Assembly (NCBI RefSeq): GCF_949152225.1
Contig: NZ_CASCJC010000001.1
Coordinates: 310,001-374,000, forward strand
Direction: 5' to 3'
Origin: Ligilactobacillus sp900765635
GTDB taxonomy: Bacteria; Bacillota; Bacilli; Lactobacillales; Lactobacillaceae
Length of the DNA stretch: 64,000 nucleotides
Shown here: piece after piece, positions 1 to 12,615 of the stretch
Position numbering within the stretch: position 1 is the first letter of the stretch
Layout: every line of letters starts with the position of its first letter
Notes under the pieces: model-generated
The model's input: the letters and a program-made list of their open reading frames with translations, nothing else
What the model was told of the DNA's origin: nothing
Database searches by the model: none
Made by a program: the position numbers and the translations under genes

Positions 1-1
1 T

Positions 2-628
2 GTGACCTTATCGATGCTTTATTCATTGATAGCGACGATTTTACAAGCTTTACAACAATCCCAAGCACAAGCTAGTGCAACGTGGTTTTTAGCCTTTGAA
101 ATTGTTTTAGGTTTAGGATTGATTTTTTTGCCTAGAATTATTGCGAAAATAGGTAAATTTTCATTACCAGATGTCATTTATTTATTTTTCTTATTATTCA
201 TCTATGGGTCCGTTTATTTAGGAACAGTTAATCATTTTTATAGTATTGTTGCTCATTGGGATAAAGGTTTGCATTTGCTTAGTGGCCCGTTAGTGAGTGC
301 TTTTGGATTGTCGTTACTTGGAGCAATGTTACCTAAAGATATCATTTTTCGCTTATCGCGATCATTTGTTTATTTGTATGGTGTAGCATTTGGGGTTTTA
401 GGCGGAGTGTTATGGGAATTTTATGAATTTACATGTGATAGTTTTGGGATGAATTTACAACGCTATATGCAAGCTGGTAAGCCGTTAGTTGGTCGCGCTG
501 CTTTGTTAGATACTATGGGAGATTTATGGATGGATTTTATCGGAGCAGCTTTGTTTATGGTGTTTGTGATTATTAAATTAGCAAAAGATAAACATTGGTT
601 GAAAAACTTTGAGTTTCATAAAATCTAA
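2..628 (+). CDS. DUF2238/YjdF-like integral membrane protein (5' end may be incomplete)
   Basis: The frame is open from the window edge; candidate starts are GTG at 2 and ATG at 14, but the true start may lie outside the window. The 208-residue product is mostly hydrophobic, with about five to six membrane segments. The motifs HWDKGLHLLSG (about residue 85), WEFYEFTCD (about 140) and DTMGDLWMDFIGA (about 170) carry the charged and histidine residues typical, as I recall, of the DUF2238 membrane family (E. coli YjdF). No biochemical role is established for that family. The gene stands alone and ends about 30 bases before the serS T-box transcript. Confidence 0.7.
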   Translation: MTLSMLYSLIATILQALQQSQAQASATWFLAFEIVLGLGLIFLPRIIAKIGKFSLPDVIYLFFLLFIYGSVYLGTVNHFYSIVAHWDKGLHLLSGPLVSAFGLSLLGAMLPKDIIFRLSRSFVYLYGVAFGVLGGVLWEFYEFTCDSFGMNLQRYMQAGKPLVGRAALLDTMGDLWMDFIGAALFMVFVIIKLAKDKHWLKNFEFHKI

Positions 629-629
629 C

Positions 630-658
630 TTGCACTTTTGTATAAATCATATTATGAT
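630..658 (+). promoter_or_regulatory. Promoter of the serS T-box transcript
   Basis: A -35 TTGCAC (630-635) and -10 TATGAT (653-658) are separated by 17 bases, directly upstream of the T-box leader. The match is good but not perfect; assignment is by sequence only. Confidence 0.55.
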
Positions 659-664
659 TGGTAT

Positions 665-888
665 TAAGAATATGGATGACACCAAAATTTGCCATAAGTA
701 AGGCGCAACAGAGACATGGTGGTTGCTGCAAACCATGATGCCTGAAAACTCCAGCAAATTGTGTCGACGGGTAATGCCGTCCGGGAAAACCGTTAGCTTA
801 TAAATGAGTGCGCAAAAGCGAACTTGGGTGGTACCGCGGAAGACTAAAGCCTTTTCGTCCCAGTGAAGGGATGAGAAGGCTTTTTATT
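665..888 (+). promoter_or_regulatory. T-box riboswitch leader of serS
   Basis: The leader contains the conserved T-box sequence AACTTGGGTGGTACCGCGG (821-839), followed by a strong rho-independent terminator (845-885) whose arms are AAAGCCTTTTCGTCCC and GGGATGAGAAGGCTTT plus a T run. Uncharged tRNA-Ser is expected to pair with the specifier loop and with the T-box bulge, stabilise the antiterminator and allow serS transcription. The likely specifier region on the 3' side of stem I reads CTCCAGC (749-755). It offers two serine codons, TCC (750-752) and AGC (753-755); without folding I cannot say which is read. Confidence 0.93.
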
Positions 889-912
889 TTCATTTACAAA
901 GGAGAGATTATC

Positions 913-2184
913 ATGTTGGATATCAAAATGATTCGACAAAACACAGCTGAAGTAAAAGAAAGATTAGCAACACGTGGGGTTAAAGGTGCTACAATTGACG
1001 AATTATTGGCTAAAGATAAGTTGCGTCGAGACTTATTAGTCGAAGCAGAAAACCTAAAGATGCAACGAAATACTGTTTCAGAAGCAATTGCCCAAGCTAA
1101 ACGCAATAAAGAAGATGCAAGCCAACAAATTGCTCAAATGCGTGAAGTTGGTGGTAAGATTAAGGGATTAGACGAAAAAATCAATGAAGTTAATGAAATA
1201 GTTTACGATATGGCTGCACGTATCCCTAATTTGCCTAATCCACAAATTCCTGTAGGTGAAGATGAAGAAGCAAATGTCGAAAATTATAAGGTTGGTACGC
1301 CGCGTGAATTTTCATTTGAACCAAAAGCTCATTGGGATATCGGTGAAGATTTAGGAATCTTAGATTTTAAACGAGGTGCTAAAGTATCCGGGGCACGTTT
1401 CGTATATTATAAAGGATTAGGTGCTCGGTTAGAACGTGCTTTGTATAACTTCATGTTAGATGAACACGCTAAAGAAGGATATACCGAAATGATTACGCCT
1501 TATTTGGTTAATGATGATTCAATGTATGGCACTGGTCAATTTCCTAAATTTAAAGAAGATGTTTACCAAATGCGAGGGGAAAGTATGACTTTAATTCCAA
1601 CTGCTGAAGTACCTTTGACCAACTATTATCGTGATGAAGTAATTCCAAGTGAAGAATTACCAGTTAACTTTACAGCATTAAGCCCATGTTTTAGATCAGA
1701 AGCAGGTAGTGCAGGTCGCGATACACGTGGGTTGATTAGAATGCATCAGTTCCACAAGGTTGAAATGGTTAAATACACTAAACCAGAACAATCTTATGAA
1801 GAATTAGAAAAAATGACAAAAAATGCTGGCAATATCATGGAAAAACTTGGCTTGCCTTATCATGTGATTACACTTTCAACTGGAGATATGGGTTTTAGTG
1901 CAGCTAAAACTTATGATTTAGAAGTTTGGATGCCAGCACAAAATACCTACCGTGAAATTTCAAGCTGTTCTAATTGTGAAGATTTCCAAGCAAGACGTGC
2001 GCATATCCAATATCGTGACGAAAATGGTAAATTACAATTTGTGCATACTTTGAATGGTTCAGGTTTAGCGGTTGGACGTACATTGGCTGCAATTTTAGAA
2101 AATTATCAAAATGAAGATGGCTCAGTAACGATTCCGGAAGTATTACGACCATATATGGGTGGTTTAGATAAAATTACTAAATAA
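913..2184 (+). CDS. serS: Seryl-tRNA synthetase
   Basis: Cytoplasmic class II synthetase that charges tRNA-Ser with serine; 423 residues, the usual size. The frame stays open upstream to 808, but that stretch is the T-box, so the start is the ATG at 913 behind AAAGGAGA (898-905). Residues 1-100 form the tRNA-binding coiled coil, rich in Lys/Glu/Gln. The catalytic core shows the class II motifs: motif 2 around FRSEAGSAGRDTRG (about residue 260) and motif 3 around GSGLAVGRTLAAILENYQ (about 382-399). The gene is a single transcription unit under T-box control and ends at a terminator hairpin at 2193-2226. Confidence 0.97.
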   Translation: MLDIKMIRQNTAEVKERLATRGVKGATIDELLAKDKLRRDLLVEAENLKMQRNTVSEAIAQAKRNKEDASQQIAQMREVGGKIKGLDEKINEVNEIVYDMAARIPNLPNPQIPVGEDEEANVENYKVGTPREFSFEPKAHWDIGEDLGILDFKRGAKVSGARFVYYKGLGARLERALYNFMLDEHAKEGYTEMITPYLVNDDSMYGTGQFPKFKEDVYQMRGESMTLIPTAEVPLTNYYRDEVIPSEELPVNFTALSPCFRSEAGSAGRDTRGLIRMHQFHKVEMVKYTKPEQSYEELEKMTKNAGNIMEKLGLPYHVITLSTGDMGFSAAKTYDLEVWMPAQNTYREISSCSNCEDFQARRAHIQYRDENGKLQFVHTLNGSGLAVGRTLAAILENYQNEDGSVTIPEVLRPYMGGLDKITK

Positions 2185-2192
2185 AAGCAAAG

Positions 2193-2226
2193 AGCAGTAT
2201 GTGTTTAGACACATGCTGTTTTTTTA
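2193..2226 (+). terminator. Terminator of serS
   Basis: The arms AGCAGTATGTGT and ACACATGCTG pair (with one G-T pair) around a TTAG loop and are followed by seven or more T residues, 8 bases after the serS stop codon. Confidence 0.85.
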
Positions 2227-2280
2227 GTACTTAAAAAGTGTTAAAATCTTAAAGAAAGAATTTGTTTAGGAGTGAAGGTT

Positions 2281-2910
2281 ATGACTAAATTTTATTTAGT
2301 GCGTCATGGAATGACCGAATATAATTTGCAAAATAGATTCCAAGGAGGAACGGTTGATTCGGCGTTATTGGCAGAAAGTTTAGTGAATGCACGTAAAGTA
2401 GGTCAATACTTAGTTGATGTAGATTTTGCTAAAGTTTATTCTAGTCAACAAAAACGTGCTTACTGTACAGCTAAAGAAATTGTGAGTCAATTTAGTGAAC
2501 CACAACCAATTCATAAGTTAGCAAGCTTTGTAGAATATAACTTTGGTGATTGGGATGGTAAATTAGTGGATGAATATATAAATACGGCTGAATTTAAACA
2601 GATGGTTCATGATCCTGAACATTTTGATGCTGTTAAAGTTTATCATGGAGAAAATTATGCCGATTTCGCTAAACGTGGTAGAGATACACTTGAAAAAATT
2701 TTTTTTGAAACTAGAAAAAATCAAAATGTATTAATTGTAGCGCATTCTTTAATAATTAGTTTTACGGTTAAAACATTATTAGGAGTTGAGTTGAATCAAG
2801 TTAGGAAACAAGGTTTGCTAGATAATACCTCTGTTACCGTTTTAGAAACGAATGATTTTGTTGATTTTACGCTACCTGTTTGGAACTATACGAATTTTTT
2901 AAAAAACTAG
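2281..2910 (+). CDS. Histidine phosphatase family protein (phosphoglycerate mutase-like)
   Basis: A 209-residue protein of the histidine phosphatase superfamily. The phosphohistidine motif is LVRHG (His9), and the second catalytic histidine is in VAHSL (about residue 157). Such small lactobacillar members are often annotated as phosphoglycerate mutases, but most are broad phosphatases, and the true substrate cannot be read from sequence. An in-frame GTG at 2272 overlaps the ribosome binding site AGGAG (2269-2273), so the ATG at 2281 is preferred. It lies between the serS terminator and the rRNA promoters and is probably monocistronic. Confidence 0.88.
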   Translation: MTKFYLVRHGMTEYNLQNRFQGGTVDSALLAESLVNARKVGQYLVDVDFAKVYSSQQKRAYCTAKEIVSQFSEPQPIHKLASFVEYNFGDWDGKLVDEYINTAEFKQMVHDPEHFDAVKVYHGENYADFAKRGRDTLEKIFFETRKNQNVLIVAHSLIISFTVKTLLGVELNQVRKQGLLDNTSVTVLETNDFVDFTLPVWNYTNFLKN

Positions 2911-3254
2911 AAAAAAGTGTTGACGTATATGACGATCCGCGGTATATTAGATATCGTTGCTGATGCATAATATAGCAATGACACGACTAACTTAAAAAAG
3001 TGTTGACAAAGAACTTGCTTCTTTGTTACAATATGAAAGTTGTCAGCGAGATGTTATAAAGAAACATTTTAAAAAAGGTGTTGACAAGAAAATAACTTCT
3101 TGATACAATATAAAAGTTGTTAAATGCAATTTGAGTAGATCTTTGAAAACTGAACAAAGTTTAGACAAACCAAATGTGTAGGGTGCTTGCAATAAGCAAG
3201 TCAAATAACATTTGCGAAGTCAATTCGCTAGTAAAAATTAATGAGTCACAAACT
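2911..3254 (+). promoter_or_regulatory. rRNA operon promoter array and antitermination leader
   Basis: Three tandem promoters are visible. P1 has TTGACG (2920-2925) and TATATT (2943-2948), 17-base spacer. P2 has TTGACA (3003-3008) and TACAAT (3027-3032), 18-base spacer. P3 has TTGACA (3081-3086) and TACAAT (3104-3109), 17-base spacer. The leader then carries a boxA-like antitermination signal ATCTTTGAAAACTG (3139-3152). The segment AACAAAGTTTAGA (3153-3165) is perfectly complementary to TCTAAACTTTGTT (4848-4860) downstream of 16S. These should form the pre-16S stem cleaved by RNase III. Confidence 0.9.
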
Positions 3255-4827
<1,573 letters not shown>

Positions 4828-4903
4828 TACGGAAACCTACACGGTTATCTAAACTTTGTTTAGTTTTGAGAGATTTACTCTCAAAACCTAAGGGATGTCT
4901 TAT

Positions 4904-4977
<74 letters not shown>

Positions 4978-4987
4978 TCCTTTTTAT

Positions 4988-5060
4988 GGGGCTTTAGCTC
5001 AGCTGGGAGAGCGCCTGCTTTGCACGCAGGAGGTCAACGGTTCGATCCCGTTAAGCTCCA
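4988..5060 (+). tRNA. tRNA-Ala (TGC)
   Basis: A 73-base cloverleaf with acceptor arms GGGGCTT/AAGCTCC, anticodon loop TTTGCAC and T-arm GGTTCGATCCC. It is the second tRNA of the rRNA spacer, 10 bases after tRNA-Ile. Confidence 0.97.
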
Positions 5061-5082
5061 TTGGTGGAAACACCAGTTAATT

Positions 5083-5212
5083 TGTTCTTTGAAAACTAGA
5101 TATCAAACATTTCTTTTATTAAACCGAGAAACACCGCGTTTTAAAGAGTTAAAGAGAGAATTAAGTTCTTAATCGCAAGACTCATAACCCGTTTATTAAA
5201 GATAAACGATGA
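5083..5212 (+). promoter_or_regulatory. boxA and pre-23S leader
   Basis: TGTTCTTTGAAAACT (5083-5097) repeats the boxA-like antitermination motif seen before 16S. The segment GCGTTTT (about 5138) can pair with AAAACGC after the 23S gene (about 8133), consistent with a pre-23S processing stem. Confidence 0.6.
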
Positions 5213-8128
<2,916 letters not shown>

Positions 8129-8202
8129 AGTCAAAACGCAGTTTTCTCTGAAGTGTTTGAATCTAGTTTTGAGAGAACAAATTTCTTTCAACATTTAAAT
8201 AG

Positions 8203-8319
<117 letters not shown>

Positions 8320-8324
8320 TAAAT

Positions 8325-8397
8325 GGAGGATTAGCTCAGTTGGGAGAGCGTCTGCCTTACAAGCAGAGGGTCACAGGTTCGAGCCCTGTATCCTCCA
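8325..8397 (+). tRNA. tRNA-Val (TAC)
   Basis: Acceptor arms GGAGGAT/ATCCTCC, anticodon loop CTTACAA, 73 bases. It starts only 5 bases after 5S, so it is part of the rRNA transcript. Confidence 0.97.
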
Positions 8398-8400
8398 TAT

Positions 8401-8473
8401 GAGTCGTTAGCTCAGTCGGTAGAGCATCTGACTTTTAATCAGAGGGTCGACAGTTCGAGCCTGTCACGACTCA
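8401..8473 (+). tRNA. tRNA-Lys (TTT)
   Basis: Acceptor arms GAGTCGT/ACGACTC, anticodon loop CTTTTAA, 73 bases; second gene of the tRNA cluster after 5S. Confidence 0.97.
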
Positions 8474-8488
8474 TTTTAATCCAATTTT

Positions 8489-8573
<85 letters not shown>

Positions 8574-8581
8574 TTTTTTTT

Positions 8582-8654
8582 GCCGGCTTAGCTCAGTTGG
8601 TAGAGCATCTGATTTGTAATCAGAGGGTCGGGCGTTCGAGTCGTCTAGCCGGCA
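8582..8654 (+). tRNA. tRNA-Thr (TGT)
   Basis: Acceptor arms GCCGGCT/AGCCGGC, anticodon loop TTTGTAA, 73 bases. Confidence 0.97.
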
Positions 8655-8657
8655 TAT

Positions 8658-8729
8658 GCGGAAGTAGTTCAGTGGTAGAACATCACCTTGCCAAGGTGGG
8701 GGTCGCGGGTTCGAATCCCGTCTTCCGCT
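8658..8729 (+). tRNA. tRNA-Gly (GCC)
   Basis: Acceptor arms GCGGAAG/CTTCCGC, anticodon loop TTGCCAA, 72 bases; follows tRNA-Thr by 3 bases. Confidence 0.97.
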
Positions 8730-8739
8730 TTATCATTAT

Positions 8740-8825
8740 GCCGGGGTGGCGGAACTGGCAGACGCACAGGACTTAAAATCCTGCGGTGAGTGATCACCGT
8801 ACCGGTTCGATTCCGGTCCTCGGCA
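8740..8825 (+). tRNA. tRNA-Leu (TAA)
   Basis: Class II tRNA of 86 bases with a long variable arm (GGTGAGTGATCACC) and anticodon TAA within ACTTAAAAT. It is the second leucine isoacceptor of the cluster. Confidence 0.96.
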
Positions 8826-8853
8826 TTTTGATTTTAATTTAATATTTTATTAT

Positions 8854-8927
8854 GCACCCATAGCGCAACTGGATAGAGTGTCTGACTACGAATCAGAAGG
8901 TTGCAGGTTCGACTCCTGCTGGGTGCA
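8854..8927 (+). tRNA. tRNA-Arg (ACG)
   Basis: Acceptor arms GCACCCA/TGGGTGC, anticodon loop CTACGAA, 74 bases. The A34 is expected to be deaminated to inosine by TadA to read CGN codons. Confidence 0.97.
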
Positions 8928-8935
8928 TTTTTTAT

Positions 8936-9009
8936 CGGGAAGTAGCTCAGCTTGGTAGAGCACCTGGTTTGGGACCAGGGGGTCGCAGGTTCGAATCCTG
9001 TCTTCCCGA
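8936..9009 (+). tRNA. tRNA-Pro (TGG)
   Basis: Acceptor arms CGGGAAG/CTTCCCG, anticodon loop TTTGGGA, 74 bases. It is the last tRNA before the cluster terminator. Confidence 0.97.
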
Positions 9010-9019
9010 TTTCTTATGT

Positions 9020-9048
9020 AAGATACCTTTTTACAAGGTATCTTTTTT
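9020..9048 (+). terminator. Terminator of the rRNA-tRNA operon
   Basis: Arms AAGATACCT and AGGTATCTT around a TTTTACA loop, followed by a T run. It closes the transcript that starts at the rRNA promoters. Confidence 0.88.
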
Positions 9049-9117
9049 GTTTACCAAAATGACGTTTGACTCTTTTTTTAAGTTAAACTAAGTATTATAA
9101 TTGTTATATGACGATAA

Positions 9118-9191
9118 CGGGAAATAGCTCAGCTTGGTAGAGCACCACGTTCGGGACGTGGGGGTCGCAAGTTCGAATCTTGTTTTCCCGA
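9118..9191 (+). tRNA. tRNA-Pro (CGG)
   Basis: A 74-base cloverleaf with acceptor arms CGGGAAA/TTTCCCG and anticodon loop TTCGGGA. Outside the anticodon stem it is nearly identical to the tRNA-Pro (TGG) just upstream. It lies beyond that operon's terminator. A -10 TATAAT (9096-9101) precedes it, but the nearest -35 (TTGACT, 9066-9071) is 24 bases away, so its promoter is unclear. Confidence 0.95.
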
Positions 9192-9216
9192 TTATTAAAA
9201 GTAGATACTTGTGATG

Positions 9217-9256
9217 GAGCTATCTTTAACGGTTAAATGTTATTGATGGCTTTTTA
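9217..9256 (+). terminator. Terminator after tRNA-Pro (CGG)
   Basis: Outer arms AGCTATC (9218-9224) and GATGGCT (9245-9251) enclose an inner TTTAAC/GTTAAA hairpin and are followed by TTTT. Confidence 0.65.
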
Positions 9257-9281
9257 GTTTTAAAGGTTACTTTGATAATCT

Positions 9282-9330
9282 TTGCAATTATACTAACTTC
9301 TGTATATAATAATAGTCAAAATTAGTCAAA
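9282..9330 (+). promoter_or_regulatory. ctsR-clpC promoter with CtsR operator
   Basis: A -35 TTGCAA (9282-9287) and -10 TATAAT (9305-9310) have a 17-base spacer. Four bases downstream lies AGTCAAAATTAGTCAAA (9314-9330), two direct AGTCAAA heptads separated by 3 bases. This is the known CtsR box architecture, placed over the transcription start so that bound CtsR would block initiation. It implies autorepression, with release on heat stress. Confidence 0.9.
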
Positions 9331-9358
9331 CTTTAAAGTAGATGAAGGATGTGATTGT

Positions 9359-9826
9359 ATGCAGAACCGTAATATTTCTGATATTATTGAGCAATATCTA
9401 AAAGAAATTTTGGCAAATGATCAGCAAATTGAGATTAAACGTTCAGAGATTGCACATCGTTTTGATGTAGTTCCTTCACAAATAAACTATGTAATAAAAA
9501 CAAGATTTAATATGAAAAATGGATATTTGGTAGAAAGTAAACGTGGAGGAGGAGGCTATATTCGCATTGTCAAGGTCGATTTACTTAATGATGAAGATGC
9601 TTTTAGTGAATTGTTGACCTTGATAGGAGATAGCATTGATGCAACTACAGCATTACAGGTTATTCAAAGTTTATATCAAGACGGGGTAATAACTCGGCGA
9701 GAGGCTAATTTAGTATTAGCAGCAATTGATAATGAAACGCTAGCCTTTAACGATAAAGAATTAGCAAATCAATTACGTGCTCGTATTTTAAGTAGTATTT
9801 TACAACGTTTAAGATGCACACAGTAA
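9359..9826 (+). CDS. ctsR: CtsR, class III stress gene repressor
   Basis: A 155-residue transcriptional repressor of clp genes. The N-terminal winged helix-turn-helix includes HRFDVVPSQINYVIKTRF and the glycine-rich wing RGGGGYIRI (about residues 61-69), which contacts the AGTCAAA heptads. The C-terminal half is the dimerisation domain recognised by McsB in relatives; no mcsA or mcsB lies here, as is normal in lactobacilli. ATG start at 9359; clpC follows 12 bases after the stop, so the two are co-transcribed from the CtsR-regulated promoter. Confidence 0.96.
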   Translation: MQNRNISDIIEQYLKEILANDQQIEIKRSEIAHRFDVVPSQINYVIKTRFNMKNGYLVESKRGGGGYIRIVKVDLLNDEDAFSELLTLIGDSIDATTALQVIQSLYQDGVITRREANLVLAAIDNETLAFNDKELANQLRARILSSILQRLRCTQ

Positions 9827-9838
9827 AAGGAGATTTCG

Positions 9839-12304
9839 ATGGAAAAAATATATACTGAAAGTGCCAAGAAAGTTTTAGAAATTGCATCACAAAAGGCAAT
9901 TGAATATGGACACCAAGCTATTGGAACAGAGCATATATTATTGGCATTAACATTTGAAAATAAGGGTTTGGCTCACAATATTTTAAAAAAATTTGTTATT
10001 AAGTCGACGGATGTTGCACAAGAAATTGATCGGATTATCGGTCAAGGTTCTTTGAAGTCAGAAATCACTGATTACTTGCCTTATTCTCCTCGTACTAAAC
10101 GAATTTTAGAACGTGCAAGTACACAAGCGTTAGCATTTGGTAATAAATTGATTGGAACAGAGCATATATTAATTGCAATTTTGGAAAATCAAGATACATT
10201 AGCTGCGAGAATTTTGCTGAATTTAAATGTTGATCCTAAAAATGTTAAACGCTCACTTTATCGTAACTTAGAACGCACTAGATTGCTTAATACAAAGCAA
10301 AGACAGCAAATACAAGAGCTACGCAAACAAAAATTAAATGCACTTCCAAAGTCACAAACTCCATTATTGGATGAATTGGCAAGTAATTTAAATGAAATGG
10401 CACGTGCAGATTTAATTGATCCAGTGATTGGACGTGATAAAGAAATCAAACGCGTGATTCAAATTTTAAGTCGTCGCACCAAAAATAATCCAGTTCTTTT
10501 AGGTGAACCTGGTGTTGGTAAAACGGCAATCGCAGAAGGGTTGGCACAACATATTGTGCGTGGCGAAGTTCCTGAAAATTTAGAACAAAAGCGTGTTATG
10601 GTTTTGGATATGGGGACGCTTGTAGCTGGCACTAAGTATCGTGGTGAATTTGAGGATAGATTGAAAAAGATTATTGCTGAGGTAATCAAAGATAGCAATG
10701 TTATTTTATTCATTGATGAATTACACACGTTAATTGGTGCTGGTGGAGCAGACGGTGCTATCGATGCTTCTAATATTTTAAAACCAGCACTTGCAAGAGG
10801 TAAAGTACAAGTAATTGGAGCAACTACCTTAAATGAATATCAAAAGTATGTTGAAAAAGATCCAGCATTAGAACGTCGCTTTGCTAGCATAATGGTGGAA
10901 GAACCGAGTGAACAGCAATGTTTAGAAATTTTACAAGGTATTCGTTTTAAATACGAAAAACATCATAATGTAATAATTGAAGATGAGGCATTAAAAGCAG
11001 CTGTTCAGTTGGGAAATCGTTATATTACAAATCGCTTTTTACCCGATAAGGCTATTGATTTAATCGATGAAGCTAGTGCGCGAGTACGCATTCAAAAAAT
11101 GCCTAAAAATCAGGAATTAGTACAAATTAAACAAAAATTATATAGCGTACAGCAAGAGAAAAAAGCAGCTTTTGCAAATGAAGATTTTACGTTAGCAGCT
11201 AAGTTACGTAAACAAGAAAAAGATTTGCAAGAAGAAAAAGAACTCTTACAAGTTAAGCAACTTAAAAAGAACAAAAAAACCAAGCAAGCGAAAGTCACAT
11301 TAAAAGATGTTGCCGAAGTTGTCGGAAATTGGACTGGGATTCCAGTTAGCCAATTATCTAAAAGTGAAGCCCAAAGACTATTAAATTTAGAAAAGGTTTT
11401 ACATCAACATGTGATTGGCCAAGACGAGGCTATCAAGGCCGTAGCAAAGGCTTTACGGCGTGCACGCAGTGGGTTGAGTGATCCTAACCGCCCAATAGGC
11501 TCGTTCATGTTTTTAGGGCCTACAGGTGTAGGTAAGACGGAATTGGCTAAGACGCTGGCAAATGAAATCTTTGGTTCACCTGAAGCGATGATTCGAATTG
11601 ATATGAGTGAATATATGGAAAAATATAATACGAGTCGTTTGATTGGTGCTCCTCCAGGTTATATTGGTTATGACGAAGGCGGGCAGCTTTCAGAAAAGGT
11701 TCGCAATCATCCTTACTCGGTGGTTTTACTTGATGAAATCGAAAAAGCGCATCCTGATGTCTTTAATTTATTATTGCAAGTTTTAGATGATGGATATTTG
11801 ACTGATTCTAAAGGACGCAAGATTAATTTTAAAAATACGATTATCATCATGACATCTAATTTAGGTGCGACAGCTTTACGTGATGAAAAAACGGTTGGTT
11901 TTGGTAAAGGCGATTTATTGGCAGATCAAGCAGCAATGGAAGTTAAAATCAAAGAGGTTTTGAAAAAGACGTTTAGACCAGAATTTTTGAATCGTATCGA
12001 TGAAACTGTGATTTTCCATACTTTAGACGAAAAGCAATTACAACAAATTGTTAAGTTACTAAGCCAACAATTGGTTGCTAGATTAGCCAAGTTAGATATT
12101 AAATTAAAGATAACCAATGCAGCACTTGTGGCAATTGCTAAAGCTGGCTATGATCCAGAATATGGTGCAAGACCGTTACGCCGGGCCTTACAAGAACAGG
12201 TTGAAGATAAGTTGAGTGAAGCTTTGTTAGCTGGCGAGATTACCGGGGGGCAAACGGTGACACTTGGAGCTAAACAAGGTAAGATCATTTTAAATAGTAA
12301 ATAA
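9839..12304 (+). CDS. clpC: ClpC, AAA+ unfoldase of the ClpCP protease
   Basis: An 821-residue Hsp100 ATPase that unfolds proteins for ClpP. Order: double Clp-N repeat (about 1-145), first AAA+ module with Walker A GEPGVGKT (about 222) and Walker B VILFIDE, a coiled middle/UVR-like segment (about 415-460), then second AAA+ module with Walker A GPTGVGKT (about 560) and the C-terminal D2-small domain. Length and domain order fit ClpC rather than ClpE (no zinc finger) or ClpB (short middle domain). RBS AAAGGAG; second gene of the ctsR operon; ended by a terminator. Confidence 0.97.
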   Translation: MEKIYTESAKKVLEIASQKAIEYGHQAIGTEHILLALTFENKGLAHNILKKFVIKSTDVAQEIDRIIGQGSLKSEITDYLPYSPRTKRILERASTQALAFGNKLIGTEHILIAILENQDTLAARILLNLNVDPKNVKRSLYRNLERTRLLNTKQRQQIQELRKQKLNALPKSQTPLLDELASNLNEMARADLIDPVIGRDKEIKRVIQILSRRTKNNPVLLGEPGVGKTAIAEGLAQHIVRGEVPENLEQKRVMVLDMGTLVAGTKYRGEFEDRLKKIIAEVIKDSNVILFIDELHTLIGAGGADGAIDASNILKPALARGKVQVIGATTLNEYQKYVEKDPALERRFASIMVEEPSEQQCLEILQGIRFKYEKHHNVIIEDEALKAAVQLGNRYITNRFLPDKAIDLIDEASARVRIQKMPKNQELVQIKQKLYSVQQEKKAAFANEDFTLAAKLRKQEKDLQEEKELLQVKQLKKNKKTKQAKVTLKDVAEVVGNWTGIPVSQLSKSEAQRLLNLEKVLHQHVIGQDEAIKAVAKALRRARSGLSDPNRPIGSFMFLGPTGVGKTELAKTLANEIFGSPEAMIRIDMSEYMEKYNTSRLIGAPPGYIGYDEGGQLSEKVRNHPYSVVLLDEIEKAHPDVFNLLLQVLDDGYLTDSKGRKINFKNTIIIMTSNLGATALRDEKTVGFGKGDLLADQAAMEVKIKEVLKKTFRPEFLNRIDETVIFHTLDEKQLQQIVKLLSQQLVARLAKLDIKLKITNAALVAIAKAGYDPEYGARPLRRALQEQVEDKLSEALLAGEITGGQTVTLGAKQGKIILNSK

Positions 12305-12307
12305 CTT

Positions 12308-12342
12308 TTGAAAGTCAGTGTATGAAAATACGCTGGCTTTTT
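12308..12342 (+). terminator. Terminator of ctsR-clpC
   Basis: Arms AAAGTCAGTGTAT and ATACGCTGGCTTT pair with two G-T pairs, followed by a T run, just after the clpC stop. Confidence 0.85.
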
Positions 12343-12355
12343 TGTAAGTGTAAGG

Positions 12356-12615
12356 TTGACATTTTTGCTTAATCTTGGTAAAATACTTTCAGTATAAAAC
12401 TGTGAATTTATAAATCTGTGTGATATATTGTCCACACAGACTGGTAAAGAAGCAAAAATAGTGAATGTTGGTGACTCAACTGAATCTGTTTTTGGTTTTT
12501 TTTTGCCAAAAATTCACTGAAAAGTACTAGAAAATTGTTTTGTAACAAAAATGTAATATTTGTTTTTTTCAGTAACTTTCAGACTTCACAGAAAAATTTT
12601 TGAGAGGTGAACAAC
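12356..12615 (+). promoter_or_regulatory. rpoB promoter and long structured leader
   Basis: TTGACA (12356-12361) and TAAAAT (12379-12384) with a 17-base spacer give a strong promoter. The leader of about 220 bases holds several inverted repeats: CTGTGTG/CACACAG (12415-12439), GTTG/CAAC (12468-12481), and TTTTTGG/CCAAAAA across a T run (12489-12513). AGTGAAT and ATTCACT form a possible enclosing stem. The sequence fills the 311 bases between clpC and rpoB. Its length and structure suggest post-initiation control, but no known riboswitch class is recognised. Confidence 0.75.

Noticed and set aside
808..912. N-terminal extension of serS
   Set aside because: The segment is the T-box and its terminator; the real start is at 913.
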